Of a stretch of DNA of 64,000 nt, positions 19,138 through 29,195 are shown piece by piece. Position numbers and translations under genes: made by a program. Source of the DNA: Pseudomonas frederiksbergensis (GTDB lineage: Bacteria > Pseudomonadota > Gammaproteobacteria > Pseudomonadales > Pseudomonadaceae); the NCBI RefSeq assembly GCF_001874645.1, contig NZ_CP017886.1, positions 3,100,001 to 3,164,000 on the forward strand. The letters are read 5' to 3'. Numbering within the stretch: the stretch's first letter is position 1; every line of letters starts with the position of its first letter. Under the pieces are notes generated by a model. It saw only the letters and a list, made by a program, of their open reading frames with translations. It ran no database searches and was not told the DNA's origin.

Positions 19138-20346
19138 TTAAACCTGGTTCAGACGTTCGGCGATAAAAGTGATCAGTTGGCGGGCGATTTTGCCCTTGCT
19201 GGTCTGGGCGAAGAGTGTTGCGTGCAACTCACGGTCGATCACGCTGCAGGCGTTTTCCTCACTGTTGAAGCCAATGCTCGGGTTGGCCACGTCGTTGGCG
19301 ACGATCAGGTCGAGGTTTTTGTCTTTCAGTTTGCGTGCAGCGTAGTCGAGCAAGTGTTCGGTTTCGGCGGCGAAACCGACACTGAACGGACGGTCGGGGC
19401 GCGTGGCAATGGTCGCCAGTATGTCTGGGTTACGGACCATTTGCAGCAGCAAGCCGTCGCCGTTCGTAGGGTCTTTCTTGAGTTTTTGTGGGGCAACGAC
19501 TTCCGGGCGATAGTCCGCGACCGCAGCAGAGGCAATGAACAGGTCGCAAGGGATTGCGGCTTCGCAGGCGGCGAGCATGTCGCGCGCGCTGACCACGTCG
19601 ATCCGGGTGACGCGATCCGGGGTCGGCAAGTGCACGGGGCCAGTGATCAAGGTCACTCGGGCGCCGGCCTCAACTGCCGCTTCGGCCAGGGCAAAGCCCA
19701 TTTTCCCGGAGCTGTGGTTGGTGATGTAGCGCACCGGGTCGATGTTTTCCTGGGTCGGGCCGGCGGTGATCAGCACGTGTTTGCCGGTCAGCGCCTGACG
19801 CTGAAAGCAATCGGCAGCGCACTGCGCCAGGTCGTTGGCTTCGAGCATGCGGCCCATGCCGACGTCGCCGCAGGCCTGGCTGCCGGACGCCGGGCCGAAG
19901 ACCTTGAAGCCACGGCTTTCGAGCAATTGGGTGTTGGCCTGGGTGGCCGGGTCGCGCCACATGGCCTGGTTCATCGCCGGTGCCAGCGCCACGGTGGCGT
20001 CGGTGGCCAGCACCAGGGTGGTCAGCAGGTCGTTGGCGATGCCCTGGGCCAAGCGCGCGATCAGGTCAGCGGTGGCCGGGGCGATCAGCACCAGGTCGGC
20101 CCACTTGGCCAGCTCGATGTGGCCCATCGCAGCTTCGGCCGCCGGGTCCAGCAGGTCCAGGTGGACCGGGTGCCCGGAGAGTGCCTGCATGGTCAGCGGG
20201 GTGATGAACTCGCTGCCGCCGCGGGTCATGACCACGCGCACTTCGGCGCCCTGGTCGATGAGTCGGCGAACCAGCTCGGCGCTCTTGTAGGCGGCAATGC
20301 CACCGCCGACGCCGAGAACGATGCGTTTCCGATACAGCCGCTGCAT
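19138..20346 (-). CDS. coaBC: Bifunctional phosphopantothenoylcysteine decarboxylase/synthetase CoaBC
   Basis: CoaBC performs two successive steps of coenzyme A synthesis. The 402-residue protein begins [20 protein letters not shown] with the flavin-dependent CoaC domain (about 1-185; APAMNQAMW and [12 protein letters not shown], the latter with the catalytic Cys) followed by the CoaB domain ([18 protein letters not shown] and [10 protein letters not shown]). The ATG at 20346 is chosen over an in-frame GTG/ATG farther up because it fits the family start. It is divergent from radC and upstream of dut. Confidence 0.96.
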   Translation of the reverse strand: MQRLYRKRIVLGVGGGIAAYKSAELVRRLIDQGAEVRVVMTRGGSEFITPLTMQALSGHPVHLDLLDPAAEAAMGHIELAKWADLVLIAPATADLIARLAQGIANDLLTTLVLATDATVALAPAMNQAMWRDPATQANTQLLESRGFKVFGPASGSQACGDVGMGRMLEANDLAQCAADCFQRQALTGKHVLITAGPTQENIDPVRYITNHSSGKMGFALAEAAVEAGARVTLITGPVHLPTPDRVTRIDVVSARDMLAACEAAIPCDLFIASAAVADYRPEVVAPQKLKKDPTNGDGLLLQMVRNPDILATIATRPDRPFSVGFAAETEHLLDYAARKLKDKNLDLIVANDVANPSIGFNSEENACSVIDRELHATLFAQTSKGKIARQLITFIAERLNQV

Positions 20347-20480
20347 AGGCCTGCCTTTCAATTCGTTGATGACTACGTGGCGAACCCCCCTCCCCAAGGT
20401 GAATTCGCCCGCAAAAAAGATGGGCTACGATATCACAGCGACCGCTACGGAACAGCGGCGCCCACACACATGGAGGTGCT

Positions 20481-21155
20481 ATGAGCATTCGCGATTGGCC
20501 GGCGGCGGAGCGACCGCGGGAGAAGCTTTTGGAGCAAGGTTCGGCGAGTCTTTCGGACGCCGAATTGCTGGCCATCTTTCTACGCACCGGGGTAACCGGC
20601 AAAAGTGCGGTCGATCTGGCGCGACACCTGTTGCATCAATTTGGCAGCCTGCGCACGTTGCTGGAGGCAGACCAGCAGACGTTCGGTAGTCAGCTTGGGC
20701 TCGGCCCTGCGAAGTTCGCCCAATTACAGGCCGTACTGGAGATGGCGCGGCGGCATTTGGCGGAACGCTTGCGTCGCGACTCGGTGCTCAAGAGCCCGAT
20801 TGACGTGCGCAATTACCTGAAGGCAATGTTGCGCCATGAGCCTCATGAGGTGTTCGGTTGCCTGTTTCTGGACTCCCGGCATCGTGTGCTGGCATTCGAG
20901 ATACTGTTTCGCGGCTCGATCGACAGTGCCAGCGTCTACCCGCGTCAGGTGGTCAAGCGTGCACTGGCGCACAACGCCGCTGCGCTGATCCTGTGCCACA
21001 ACCATCCGTCAGGGAGTGCCGAACCCAGTCAGGCGGATCGAGCGCTGACCAAGCGCCTGCAAGAGGCGCTGGACCTGGTTGATGTGCGGGTACTCGACCA
21101 TTTCATCGTCGGCGACGGCGATCCGCTGTCGATGGTCGAGTACGGGTGGATGTAG
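20481..21155 (+). CDS. radC: RadC family JAB1/MPN-domain protein
   Basis: The 224-residue product has an N-terminal helix-hairpin-helix region (about 1-100) and a C-terminal JAMM metalloprotease-like domain with [14 protein letters not shown], the metal-binding signature. It carries the historical name RadC, but a direct role in repair is doubtful; family members have been linked to natural transformation. The ATG is preceded by GGAGG. It is divergent from coaBC. Confidence 0.93.
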   Translation: MSIRDWPAAERPREKLLEQGSASLSDAELLAIFLRTGVTGKSAVDLARHLLHQFGSLRTLLEADQQTFGSQLGLGPAKFAQLQAVLEMARRHLAERLRRDSVLKSPIDVRNYLKAMLRHEPHEVFGCLFLDSRHRVLAFEILFRGSIDSASVYPRQVVKRALAHNAAALILCHNHPSGSAEPSQADRALTKRLQEALDLVDVRVLDHFIVGDGDPLSMVEYGWM

Positions 21156-21162
21156 TTTCGGG

Positions 21163-22749
21163 CTATTTCAGGCTGACCTTCGAGTAATCCTGACGGCCGA
21201 ACGGGCTGACCTGGTAGCCCTGAACTTCCTTGCGCGTCAGCGCGTAAGCGGTCGGGTGCGCCAGTGGCAGCCACAGCGCCTGTTGCTGGATCTGCGTCTG
21301 GGCCTGTTCGTAAAGCTTGCTGCGCACGCCTTGTTCGGTGGTGGTCTTGCCGGCGCTGATGACCTTGTCCAGGCCTTGGTCGCAGTAGCGGGCGAAGTTG
21401 GTCCCGGAGTTGACCGCAGCGCAGGAGAACTGCGGCGTGAGGAAGTTATCCGGGTCACCGTTGTCGCCGGCCCAGCCCATGAACAGCAGATCGTGTTCAC
21501 CGGCCTTGGCGCGACGGATCAGCTCGCCCCATTCAATCACCCGGATTTCAGCCTGAATCCCTATTTCAGCCAGGTCCGCCTGCAACAACTGGGCGCCAAG
21601 GCTTGGGTTTGGGTTGAGCAGGCTGCCGGAAGGGCGGGTCCAGATCGTGGTTTTAAAACCCTCCTTGAGCCCGACCTTGGCCAGCAATGCGCGAGCCTTG
21701 GCGATGTCTTTTGGATAGCCCGGCAGGTCCTTGGCGTAGCTCCAGGTGTTGGGCGGGTATGGACCGTTGGCGGCTTGCGCGGTGTCTTCGAAAACGGCCT
21801 TGAGGTAGTTGGCCTTGTCGAAGGCGAGATTGATCGCCTGGCGGACTTCGGGCTTGTCCAGCGGCGGATGCTGACTGTTGATGGCCACGAACGCGGTCAT
21901 GAACGCCGGTGTGCTCTCGATCTTCAGGGTCGGCTCCTGGGCGGCGGCCTGCACGTCCAGTGGTTTGGGCGACAGGGCGATCTGGCACTCGTTGCGCCGC
22001 AGTTTTTGCAAGCGCACGTTGGCGTCCGGGGTGATGGCGAACACCAGGCTGTCCACCGCCGGTTTACCGGCAAAGTAGTCGCGGTTGGCCTTGTAGCGAA
22101 TCGACGCATCTTTCTGGAAGCGCCCGAAGATGAACGGGCCACTGCCGATTGGCTGACTGTTGAGCTTCTCGGGCGTGCCGGCCTTGAGCAACTGGTCGGC
22201 ATACTCAGCCGAGTAGATCGAGGCAAAACCCATGCTCAGGGTGGCAAGGAAGGTCGAGTCGGGGTGGTCCAGGGTAAAGCGCACGGTCAGCGGGTCCAGC
22301 GCGTCGATCTTCTTGATCAGCGCGGGCAACTGCATCGATTGGGCGTGAGGGAAGCCGCTTTGAGCTACCGGGTGCCAAGGGTGGGCCGGGTCGAGCATGC
22401 GGTCGAAGCTGAACTTCACGTCTTCGGCGCTCAGGTCGCGAGTGGGGCTGAAGTACTCGGTGTGGTGGAATTTCACTTGGGGGTGCAGCTTGAAGACGTA
22501 GGTCAGGCCGTCGGTTGACACTTCCCAGCTGTCGGCCAGGCTGGCGACGACTTTGCCGCTGGCGGTGTCGAAATCGACCAGACGATTCATCAGCACATCG
22601 GCCGAGGCGTTGGTGGTGGTCAGCGAGTTGTATTGAACGACATCGAATCCTTCCGGACTGGCCTCGGTGCAGACGCTTAACGCGGCAGCCTGGGCCAATG
22701 GGCTCAGCAAAAGTGGGGCGAGCAACAGCGGTAGGGCAGCGAGGCGCAT
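21163..22749 (-). CDS. Peptide ABC transporter substrate-binding protein (SBP family 5)
   Basis: This 528-residue periplasmic protein begins with a cleavable signal peptide (LPLLLAPLLLSPLAQAA) and has the family-5 phrases ADSWEVSTDGLTYVFKLHPQ, FSFDRMLDP and GSGPF, as in DppA-like binding proteins for dipeptides and other small peptides. No permease or ATPase gene lies beside it, so it must serve a transporter encoded elsewhere. It is convergent with radC and divergent from rpmB. Confidence 0.92.
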   Translation of the reverse strand: MRLAALPLLLAPLLLSPLAQAAALSVCTEASPEGFDVVQYNSLTTTNASADVLMNRLVDFDTASGKVVASLADSWEVSTDGLTYVFKLHPQVKFHHTEYFSPTRDLSAEDVKFSFDRMLDPAHPWHPVAQSGFPHAQSMQLPALIKKIDALDPLTVRFTLDHPDSTFLATLSMGFASIYSAEYADQLLKAGTPEKLNSQPIGSGPFIFGRFQKDASIRYKANRDYFAGKPAVDSLVFAITPDANVRLQKLRRNECQIALSPKPLDVQAAAQEPTLKIESTPAFMTAFVAINSQHPPLDKPEVRQAINLAFDKANYLKAVFEDTAQAANGPYPPNTWSYAKDLPGYPKDIAKARALLAKVGLKEGFKTTIWTRPSGSLLNPNPSLGAQLLQADLAEIGIQAEIRVIEWGELIRRAKAGEHDLLFMGWAGDNGDPDNFLTPQFSCAAVNSGTNFARYCDQGLDKVISAGKTTTEQGVRSKLYEQAQTQIQQQALWLPLAHPTAYALTRKEVQGYQVSPFGRQDYSKVSLK

Positions 22750-23062
22750 GCGTGAATTCCTGTGCAGATCGAAGGCCCATCTGCAAGTGCAGTCTGGAAA
22801 AGGCTTACCCTAGTGGGCTCTTTTACAAATGACTATCCCCTTTTTCACTTTGTGGCGTGCGTCCGGCTGGTTTTTTGGGCAAAATTTGCGCTGTATTACC
22901 CCCCGTGCAGGGCTAATCAGAGTAGGTTTGCACCTGAAAATCGTCTGTGCGGACGTGGATGTCGGTACTCTGCGACGAGCGGTCGCGGCCATCGACAGCC
23001 TTTGTTCAAGGCGTCTGGCGCCGTAAAACCGGGGATTTTGAAAAGTCTGTTCACACCGATAG

Positions 23063-23091
23063 TTGTTGCTATGGGGTCTTTCTGGTATAAA
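23063..23091 (+). promoter_or_regulatory. Sigma-70 promoter of rpmB-rpmG
   Basis: TTGTTG (23063-23068), a 17-bp spacer and TATAAA (23086-23091) match the consensus well. Initiation near 23098 would leave a leader of about 140 nt before rpmB. The rest of the gap after 22750 shows no gene. Confidence 0.7.
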
Positions 23092-23104
23092 GCAGCGCTC
23101 TTTT

Positions 23105-23239
23105 CTAGGGGCCCGGTTCCTTCACTGTAGGTGTAGCCGGTAAGACCCTTAAAGAAACGCGGCGCCTGGCGCCAAATGACTGAGAGATTAAGCGGCCAAC
23201 CCATGCCGGGTTGGGCATGTGGTTTTAGAGGGCTGAGGC
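23105..23239 (+). promoter_or_regulatory. Structured 5' leader of rpmB
   Basis: The untranslated leader can form several stems, including GGCGCC/GGCGCC around 23161-23173 and CCAACCC/GGGTTGG around 23196-23214, just before the GAGG ribosome site. Such leaders often mediate feedback by ribosomal proteins; none is known to me for L28 here, so this is inference. Confidence 0.35.
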
Positions 23240-23473
23240 ATGTCGAGAGTCTGTCAAGTTACCGGTAAGGGTCCGGTGACTGGGAATAACATTTCCCACG
23301 CAAACAACAAAACCCGTCGTCGTTTCCTGCCGAACCTGCAGCATCACCGCTTCTGGGTTGAAGAAGAGAAACGTTTTGTGCGTCTGCGCGTATCCGCCAA
23401 AGGCATGCGTATCATCGACAAGCGTGGCATCACTGTCGTGCTGGCCGAAATCCGCAAAGCTGGCAAGATCTAA
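23240..23473 (+). CDS. rpmB: 50S ribosomal protein L28
   Basis: The 77-residue basic protein begins [20 protein letters not shown] and contains [15 protein letters not shown], the L28 signature. It forms the usual pair with rpmG, which starts 11 bp downstream. A sigma-70 promoter lies about 150 bp upstream. Confidence 0.98.
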   Translation: MSRVCQVTGKGPVTGNNISHANNKTRRRFLPNLQHHRFWVEEEKRFVRLRVSAKGMRIIDKRGITVVLAEIRKAGKI

Positions 23474-23484
23474 GGGAGATAATC

Positions 23485-23640
23485 ATGCGTGAATTGATTC
23501 GTTTGATCTCGAGCGCCGGTACTGGTCACTTCTACACTACCGACAAGAACAAGCGCACTACTCCGGACAAAATCGAGATCAAGAAATTTGATCCGGTTGT
23601 TCGCAAGCACGTGATCTACAAAGAAGGCAAAATCAAGTAA
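23485..23640 (+). CDS. rpmG: 50S ribosomal protein L33
   Basis: A short gene of 51 residues, starting [18 protein letters not shown] and ending [11 protein letters not shown], is L33. It has no cysteines, so it is the zinc-independent form. GGGAG precedes the ATG at 23485. An intrinsic terminator follows about 20 bp after the stop, closing the rpmB-rpmG operon. Confidence 0.97.
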   Translation: MRELIRLISSAGTGHFYTTDKNKRTTPDKIEIKKFDPVVRKHVIYKEGKIK

Positions 23641-23659
23641 TTGATTTTTCCCTCTTGAG

Positions 23660-23695
23660 AAAAAGGCCCGTATCGCGAGATACGGGCCTTTTTTG
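23660..23695. terminator. Terminator between rpmG and the cupin gene
   Basis: AAAAGGCCCGTATC and GATACGGGCCTTTT form a 14-bp stem around GCGA, with T runs on both strands. It serves two convergent genes. Confidence 0.9.
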
Positions 23696-23712
23696 TTGTG
23701 GTCAGAAAAGCC

Positions 23713-24075
23713 TCAGGACTTCTGTTCAAACGCCACGTAGATTTTGCGGCATGGCTCCAGCACTTCCCAGGTGCCTTTGAAGCCGGCCGGGATGACAAAG
23801 CGATCGCCCGCGCGCAGGGTCTTGGCGTTGCCGTCGCTGTCACGCAGCACCGAAACCCCCTGCATGATTTCGCAGTATTCGTGTTCAGTGAAGTTCACCA
23901 TCCATTGCCCGACTTCCCCTTCCCACACGCCCGCGTTCAACTGACCGCAAGGGCTGTTGTAGTGGTTGTAGACGGCTTGCTCGGGGTCGCCCTTGAGGAC
24001 TTTTGCGGCGTCCGGGCGGTAACGCTCGGCGGGTGTGGTGGCCTGGTTGAAGTCGACGATGTCCTGGATGCTCAT
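23713..24075 (-). CDS. Cupin domain protein (DUF861/cupin_3 type)
   Basis: The 120-residue product starts MSIQDIVDFNQATTPAERYRP and carries a single small cupin barrel with EGEVGQWMVNFTEHEYCEIM and GDRFVIPAGFKGTWEV, typical of the DUF861 group, which includes EutQ-like and ureidoglycine-related proteins. The substrate is not predictable from sequence. The ATG at 24075 is favoured over one 60 bp upstream. Its divergent neighbour is an aldehyde dehydrogenase of amine catabolism. Confidence 0.85.
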   Translation of the reverse strand: MSIQDIVDFNQATTPAERYRPDAAKVLKGDPEQAVYNHYNSPCGQLNAGVWEGEVGQWMVNFTEHEYCEIMQGVSVLRDSDGNAKTLRAGDRFVIPAGFKGTWEVLEPCRKIYVAFEQKS

Positions 24076-24303
24076 TCTTGTAATCCCCCCGTGATTGCTG
24101 GAAAAGCCAAAGTCTATGTTTATTAAAATGAACATCGCAAGGCCGTTTTCCGGTCTTGTGTCAAATATATTGAAACATGAGGGGCCGCTGGTTTAGGGTG
24201 GCAGGTGCCTTGGGCCGATTTGTGTAGGCTGGCGGGGCAGAATTCCTGAAGGTGCCTGCGTAGATCGCGTGGCGCTCGTATTCAATAAGAGGAGGACTCT
24301 CGT

Positions 24304-25797
24304 ATGACCACCCTGACTCGTGCCGACTGGGAACAGCGCGCCAGCGATCTGAAAATCGAAGGCCGCGCCTACATCAATGGCGAATACACCGCAGCCGTCT
24401 CCGGCGAGACCTTTGAGTGCATTAGCCCTGTCGATGGCCGTCTGCTGGGCAAGATCGCCAGCTGTGACGCCGCCGACGCCCAGCGCGCCGTAGAAAACGC
24501 CCGCACCACGTTCAACTCGGGCGTCTGGTCGCGTCTGGCGCCGGCCAAACGCAAAGCCACCATGATTCGTTTCGCCGGCTTGCTCAAGCAGCACGCCGAA
24601 GAGCTCGCGCTGCTTGAAACCCTGGACATGGGCAAGCCGATCAGCGACTCCCTGTACATCGACGTTCCGGGCGCGGCGCAAGCGCTGAGCTGGAGCGGTG
24701 AAGCCATCGACAAGATCTACGACGAAGTGGCCGCTACCCCACACGACCAACTGGGTCTGGTGACCCGTGAGCCAGTGGGTGTGGTTGGTGCCATCGTGCC
24801 GTGGAACTTCCCGCTGATGATGGCCTGCTGGAAACTCGGCCCGGCGCTGTCCACCGGTAACTCGGTGATCCTCAAACCGTCTGAAAAATCCCCGCTGACC
24901 GCCATCCGCATCGCGGCGCTGGCCGTTGAAGCCGGTATCCCGAAAGGTGTGCTGAACGTGCTGCCAGGCTACGGTCACACCGTCGGCAAGGCGCTGGCCT
25001 TGCACATGGACGTCGACACGCTGGTGTTCACCGGTTCGACCAAGATCGCCAAGCAACTGATGATTTATTCCGGCGAATCGAACATGAAGCGCGTCTGGCT
25101 CGAAGCCGGCGGCAAGAGCCCGAACATCGTGTTTGCCGACGCACCGGACCTGCAAGCTGCGGCTGAATCGGCTGCTGGTGCCATCTCGTTCAACCAGGGC
25201 GAAGTCTGCACCGCCGGTTCGCGTCTGCTGGTCGAGCGTTCGATCAAGGACACGTTCCTGCCGCTGGTGATCGAGGCCCTGAAAGCCTGGAAACCGGGCA
25301 ATCCGCTGGATCCGGCCACCAACGTCGGCGCGCTGGTCGACACGCAACAGATGAACACCGTGCTGTCCTACATCGAGTCCGGTCACACCGACGGCGCCAA
25401 ACTGGTGGCGGGCGGCAAGCGGGTTCTTCAGGAAACCGGTGGCACCTACGTTGAGCCGACGATTTTCGATGGCGTGAGCAACGCCATGAAGATCGCCCAG
25501 GAGGAGATTTTTGGCCCGGTGCTATCGGTCATCACCTTCGACAGCGCCGAGGAAGCAATTCAGATCGCCAACGACACGCCGTATGGCCTGGCTGCTGCAG
25601 TCTGGACGTCGGATATTTCCAAGGGTCACCTGACCGCGAAGGCCCTGCGTGCCGGCAGCGTGTGGGTCAACCAATACGATGGCGGCGACATGACTGCGCC
25701 GTTTGGTGGTTTCAAGCAGTCGGGCAACGGCCGTGACAAGTCGCTGCACGCGTTCGACAAGTACACCGAGCTGAAGGCGACCTGGATCAAACTGTAG
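24304..25797 (+). CDS. kauB: Aldehyde dehydrogenase of polyamine/guanidinobutyrate catabolism (KauB/PauC/PuuC type)
   Basis: This NAD(P)-dependent enzyme most likely oxidises gamma-glutamyl-gamma-aminobutyraldehyde and related omega-amino aldehydes. The 497-residue protein has the ALDH landmarks: PWNFPLMMACWK, FTGSTKIAKQL, the general-base Glu in WLEAGGKSPN, and the nucleophilic Cys in FNQGEVCTAGSR. GAGGA precedes the ATG. The position relative to rpmB-rpmG matches PA5312 of PAO1 (from memory), which supports the name. The pauB-like and pauR-like genes nearby fit a polyamine role. Confidence 0.88.
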   Translation: MTTLTRADWEQRASDLKIEGRAYINGEYTAAVSGETFECISPVDGRLLGKIASCDAADAQRAVENARTTFNSGVWSRLAPAKRKATMIRFAGLLKQHAEELALLETLDMGKPISDSLYIDVPGAAQALSWSGEAIDKIYDEVAATPHDQLGLVTREPVGVVGAIVPWNFPLMMACWKLGPALSTGNSVILKPSEKSPLTAIRIAALAVEAGIPKGVLNVLPGYGHTVGKALALHMDVDTLVFTGSTKIAKQLMIYSGESNMKRVWLEAGGKSPNIVFADAPDLQAAAESAAGAISFNQGEVCTAGSRLLVERSIKDTFLPLVIEALKAWKPGNPLDPATNVGALVDTQQMNTVLSYIESGHTDGAKLVAGGKRVLQETGGTYVEPTIFDGVSNAMKIAQEEIFGPVLSVITFDSAEEAIQIANDTPYGLAAAVWTSDISKGHLTAKALRAGSVWVNQYDGGDMTAPFGGFKQSGNGRDKSLHAFDKYTELKATWIKL

Positions 25798-25818
25798 GAA
25801 GTACAACCGTGGGTGCGG

Positions 25819-25890
25819 CAAAAAGATCGCAGCCTGCGGCAGCTCCTACGCCGATGTCTGTCTGTAGGAGCTGCCGCAGGCTGCGATCTT
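25819..25890. repeat. REPIN, standard type
   Basis: AAAAGATCGCAGCCTGCGGC... and its inverted copy flank a 13-bp loop; each arm is about 29 bp. It lies between convergent genes. Confidence 0.92.
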
Positions 25891-25926
25891 GGCAATGTAA
25901 GTCGCGCCACCTGACCGGGATGTTTT

Positions 25927-27523
25927 CTAGAGCATCCGCTCCAGCCCCACTGAATTGCTGAGCCAGGCATTGAAATGCCGCCACCAGCTCCCCGGTTCGC
26001 CGGTCAATGTGTGTAACTCGCCATTGTCTTCCGTGACCCACACGACCTGGCCATTCTCCAGCTGTGCCTGATAACTCAGGGCCGGCGACATACCTTGCAG
26101 GGCCAGTTCACGCACCCGTTCGGCGAGTTCCGGGCTGTCTACCAGCACCCCGACTTCAGTGTTCCAGAGCACCGAGCGCGGATCGAAATTGAACGAGCCG
26201 ATAAACGCCTTTTGCCGGTCAAAAATCATCGCTTTGCTGTGCAGGCTTGAATCTGAGCCTCGGGAGGCGGCGCTGTGGAACAAGTTCGGGCCACTGCCGC
26301 CATGCTCGCCGGGCTGGCGGCGCAACTCGAACAACTTCACGCCATGTTCCAGCAAAGCCCTGCGGTACGGCGCGTAACCACCGTGTACGGCCGGCACGTC
26401 GGTGGCTTCCAGGGAGTTGGTCAGCAAGCTGACTGAAACCCCGACATCCGCGCGTCCCGTCAGGTAGACCAGCCCCGTCTGGCCGGGGACGAAATAGGCC
26501 GAGATCATGATCAGTTCTTTGCTGACGCCTTGTAGTTCGGGCGCGAGTTGAGTGGTCAGCAGCAGTTGCGGATCTGGCTCGTCCTTGGCCAGCACCTTGC
26601 TCGGTGCGTCCCACAGTGCCTGGTTCCAGGCCCAGATCAATTCGCGCCGCCAGACATTCAGGCGTGGATGGGTCTGGTAAATCTTCAGTTGCTGGTACAG
26701 CGCATGGTTCTGTTGGCGGGAGTCTTCCAGCGACTCTTTCAACCGCAGTCGGGTGTTGGCCAGATCCTTTGCCGTGGGTGTGCTCGAGACAAACTCATCG
26801 ATCGGTTTGCTCAGTGCGCTGTTCCAGTACTGATCGAAACTGTGCCCGAGCTGTTCGGCCACCGGGCCGATGCTGAGCATGTCGATGTCGGTGAAATTCA
26901 GGTCGGGCTCGGCGTCGAAGTACTCGTCGCCCAGATTACGGCCACCGACAATGGCTGCGCTGTTGTCCGCCAGCCACAGCTTGTTGTGCATGCGCCGATG
27001 CTGAAGTGACAGGCTGAACAGGCGCCCCATCGTGCGGGTCAGTCCGGTGCTGCGGCCCAGGTGCAGTGGGTTGAACAGGCGAACCTGAATCTGCGGATGC
27101 GCAGCAAGGGTGGCGATGATCTGGTCCAGGCCATCGCTGGTGGTGTCGTCGAGCAGAATGCGTATGCGCACACCGCGGTCGGCGGCCTTGAGCAGCTCTG
27201 CCGCCAGCAACCGTGTGCTGACACCGTCGTGGACGATGTAGTACTGCAAGTCGAGGCTGCTTTGCGCATTGCGCATTGCGAATCAGCTCGGCACGCGCCA
27301 TGAAGGCTTCACTGCTGTTGGGTAGCAGGCGGAACCCGGAGCGGCCCTGATACGCCGCAGCCTGTGCCTGGATCGAACGACCAAACGCAGAGTCCGTCGC
27401 CGGCAATGCCTGGCTCGGCTCGTGATGTACGGCGAGAGAAGTGCAGCCGCTCAGTAGCGAGACGAGCAGCAAAAAGAGCAGGGCTTGTCTGGGGCGCAAA
27501 TCGGAGTTTCCGCGAATGGGCAA
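25927..27523 (-). pseudogene. Phospholipase D family lipoprotein (cardiolipin synthase-like), frameshifted
   Basis: The gene would encode about 530 residues: a lipoprotein signal with lipobox LLSGC, then two PLD catalytic motifs, HNKLWLADNS with GGRNLGDEYFD, and HSKAMIFDRQ with GSFNFDPRS. Such proteins make or cleave phospholipids in the envelope. The coding frame breaks near 27270: AELIRNAQ continues for a few residues in one frame, while SSLDLQYYIVHDG, the expected continuation, is in another. A 7-bp tandem duplication (GCGCATT twice, 27264-27277 on the plus strand) explains the shift exactly. The start is taken as a TTG at 27523; a second TTG farther down is possible. A sequencing error cannot be excluded. 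Confidence 0.8.
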
Positions 27524-27586
27524 GATTCGGAGTATGGCACGGCATTTGGCAATGCTCCGCGAATGCTCAGGCGTCGGTTGATTACG

Positions 27587-29017
27587 TCATTTTTCCTCGT
27601 GATGCTCGGCCAGTAGCTTGATCGCCGCTGCGCCAACCTTGCGCACCGCCTCTTCAATCTGCGCTGTCGGCTTGGCCGCGTAGTTCATGCGTAGGCAATT
27701 GCGGTACTTGCCCGAGGCGGAAAAAATGCTGCCGACGGCAATCTGTACGCCTTGATCGTTCAGTGCACGATTCAGTTTCAAGGTATCGAAACCTTCCGGC
27801 AATTCGACCCAAAGCATGAAGCTGCCCTGTGGACGGCTGGCTCGGGTGCCGGCGGGAAAATAGCGACTGACCCAGTCGAGCATCAGGTCGCGATTGCGCT
27901 GGTATTGCGTGCGCATCCGTCGCAAATGCGGTTCGAAGTGGCCGCCTTTGAGAAATTCGGCGATGGCGATTTGTGGTTGCGGCGCAGTGGAACCGGTGCT
28001 GATGTATTTCATGTGCAGCGCCCGCTCCAGATACCGGCCCGGCGCAACCCAGCCAATGCGCAGCCCCGGCGCCAGGGTCTTGGAGAACGAGCTGCACAGC
28101 AGGACGCGGCCGTCTTCATCGAAGGATTTGATCGTGCGGGGCCGCGGGTAGGTGTAGGCCAGTTCGCCATACACATCGTCTTCGATGATCGCCACGTCGA
28201 AGCGCTGTGCCAGGGTCAGCAGCGCCCGCTTGCGTGCCTCCGGCATGATGTAGCCCAGTGGATTGTTGCAGTTTGGGGTCAACTGTATGGCTTTGATCGG
28301 CCACTGTTCCAGGGCCAGTTCCAGCGCATCGAGACTGATCCCGGTAATCGGGTCGGTGGGAATCTCCAGGGCTTTCATGCCCAACCCTTTGAGGGTCTGC
28401 ATGGCGCCGTGAAAGCTCGGTGAGTCGACGGCAACGATGTCGCCCGGCTCGCAGATCGCGCGAATGCTGGTGGACAGCGCTTCGTGGCAACCGGTGGTGA
28501 TCACCAGGTCGTTGGCGCTCAGCTGACAGCCGGAGTCGAGCATCAAGCGGGCAATCTGTTCGCGCAGTTCGAGGGTGCCGTAGATGTTGTCGTAATACAG
28601 GCCGGGCATGTCCTGCCGCCGGCTGATCCGCGCCAGCCCGCGCAACAGAGGTTTCATGGTCGGCGTGGTGATGTCCGGCATGCCGCGACCGAGCTGCACG
28701 ACGTCCTTGCGCGGGACGGCGCGAATCAGTTCCAGCACCTGATCCCACTGAGAAATGTCCACCGGGCGCTGGGCCGGGCGGCCAACGACCGGCAGCTCCG
28801 GCAGCTCGCGTCCGGCCGGAACGAAGTAGCCGGATTTCGGCTTTGGCATCGCCAGCCCACTGTCTTCCAGTACCCGATAGGCCTGCTGCACCGTGCTCAG
28901 GCTGACCCCGTGCTCGACGCTCAATGCCCGAACCGACGGCAGTCGGTCACCCGGACGGTAGAAGCCCTGTTCGATGCGCGTGCCGAGCAATTCGGCGAGG
29001 TTGACGTAAAGGGTCAT
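27587..29017 (-). CDS. MocR-type GntR regulator with aminotransferase domain
   Basis: The 476-residue protein has a GntR winged helix (about residues 1-75, GDRLPSVRALSVEHGVSLST) fused to a class I aminotransferase domain (about 110-470) with the PLP-lysine motif SSFSKTLAPGLRIGW and the ring-stacking region TTGCHEALS. MocR proteins are PLP-sensing regulators rather than enzymes. It is divergent from a DUF1127 gene, a possible target (inference). The ATG at 29017 gives the normal length. Confidence 0.92.
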   Translation of the reverse strand: MTLYVNLAELLGTRIEQGFYRPGDRLPSVRALSVEHGVSLSTVQQAYRVLEDSGLAMPKPKSGYFVPAGRELPELPVVGRPAQRPVDISQWDQVLELIRAVPRKDVVQLGRGMPDITTPTMKPLLRGLARISRRQDMPGLYYDNIYGTLELREQIARLMLDSGCQLSANDLVITTGCHEALSTSIRAICEPGDIVAVDSPSFHGAMQTLKGLGMKALEIPTDPITGISLDALELALEQWPIKAIQLTPNCNNPLGYIMPEARKRALLTLAQRFDVAIIEDDVYGELAYTYPRPRTIKSFDEDGRVLLCSSFSKTLAPGLRIGWVAPGRYLERALHMKYISTGSTAPQPQIAIAEFLKGGHFEPHLRRMRTQYQRNRDLMLDWVSRYFPAGTRASRPQGSFMLWVELPEGFDTLKLNRALNDQGVQIAVGSIFSASGKYRNCLRMNYAAKPTAQIEEAVRKVGAAAIKLLAEHHEEK

Positions 29018-29195
29018 GGTGCAGCCTCGGTGAGGAGATTCAAGAAACCAGTACAGATTGGGCAAAAATACAGGATTCAGTCGGGGAAGCGGGAAATCTG
29101 TATTGATGTAATACGGTTATTTTGAATCTGTAACGGTTTTTCCTGTCCGCGCATCATGGAATCTCTGGCGACCCATGTAAACAGGAGCAATTAAA

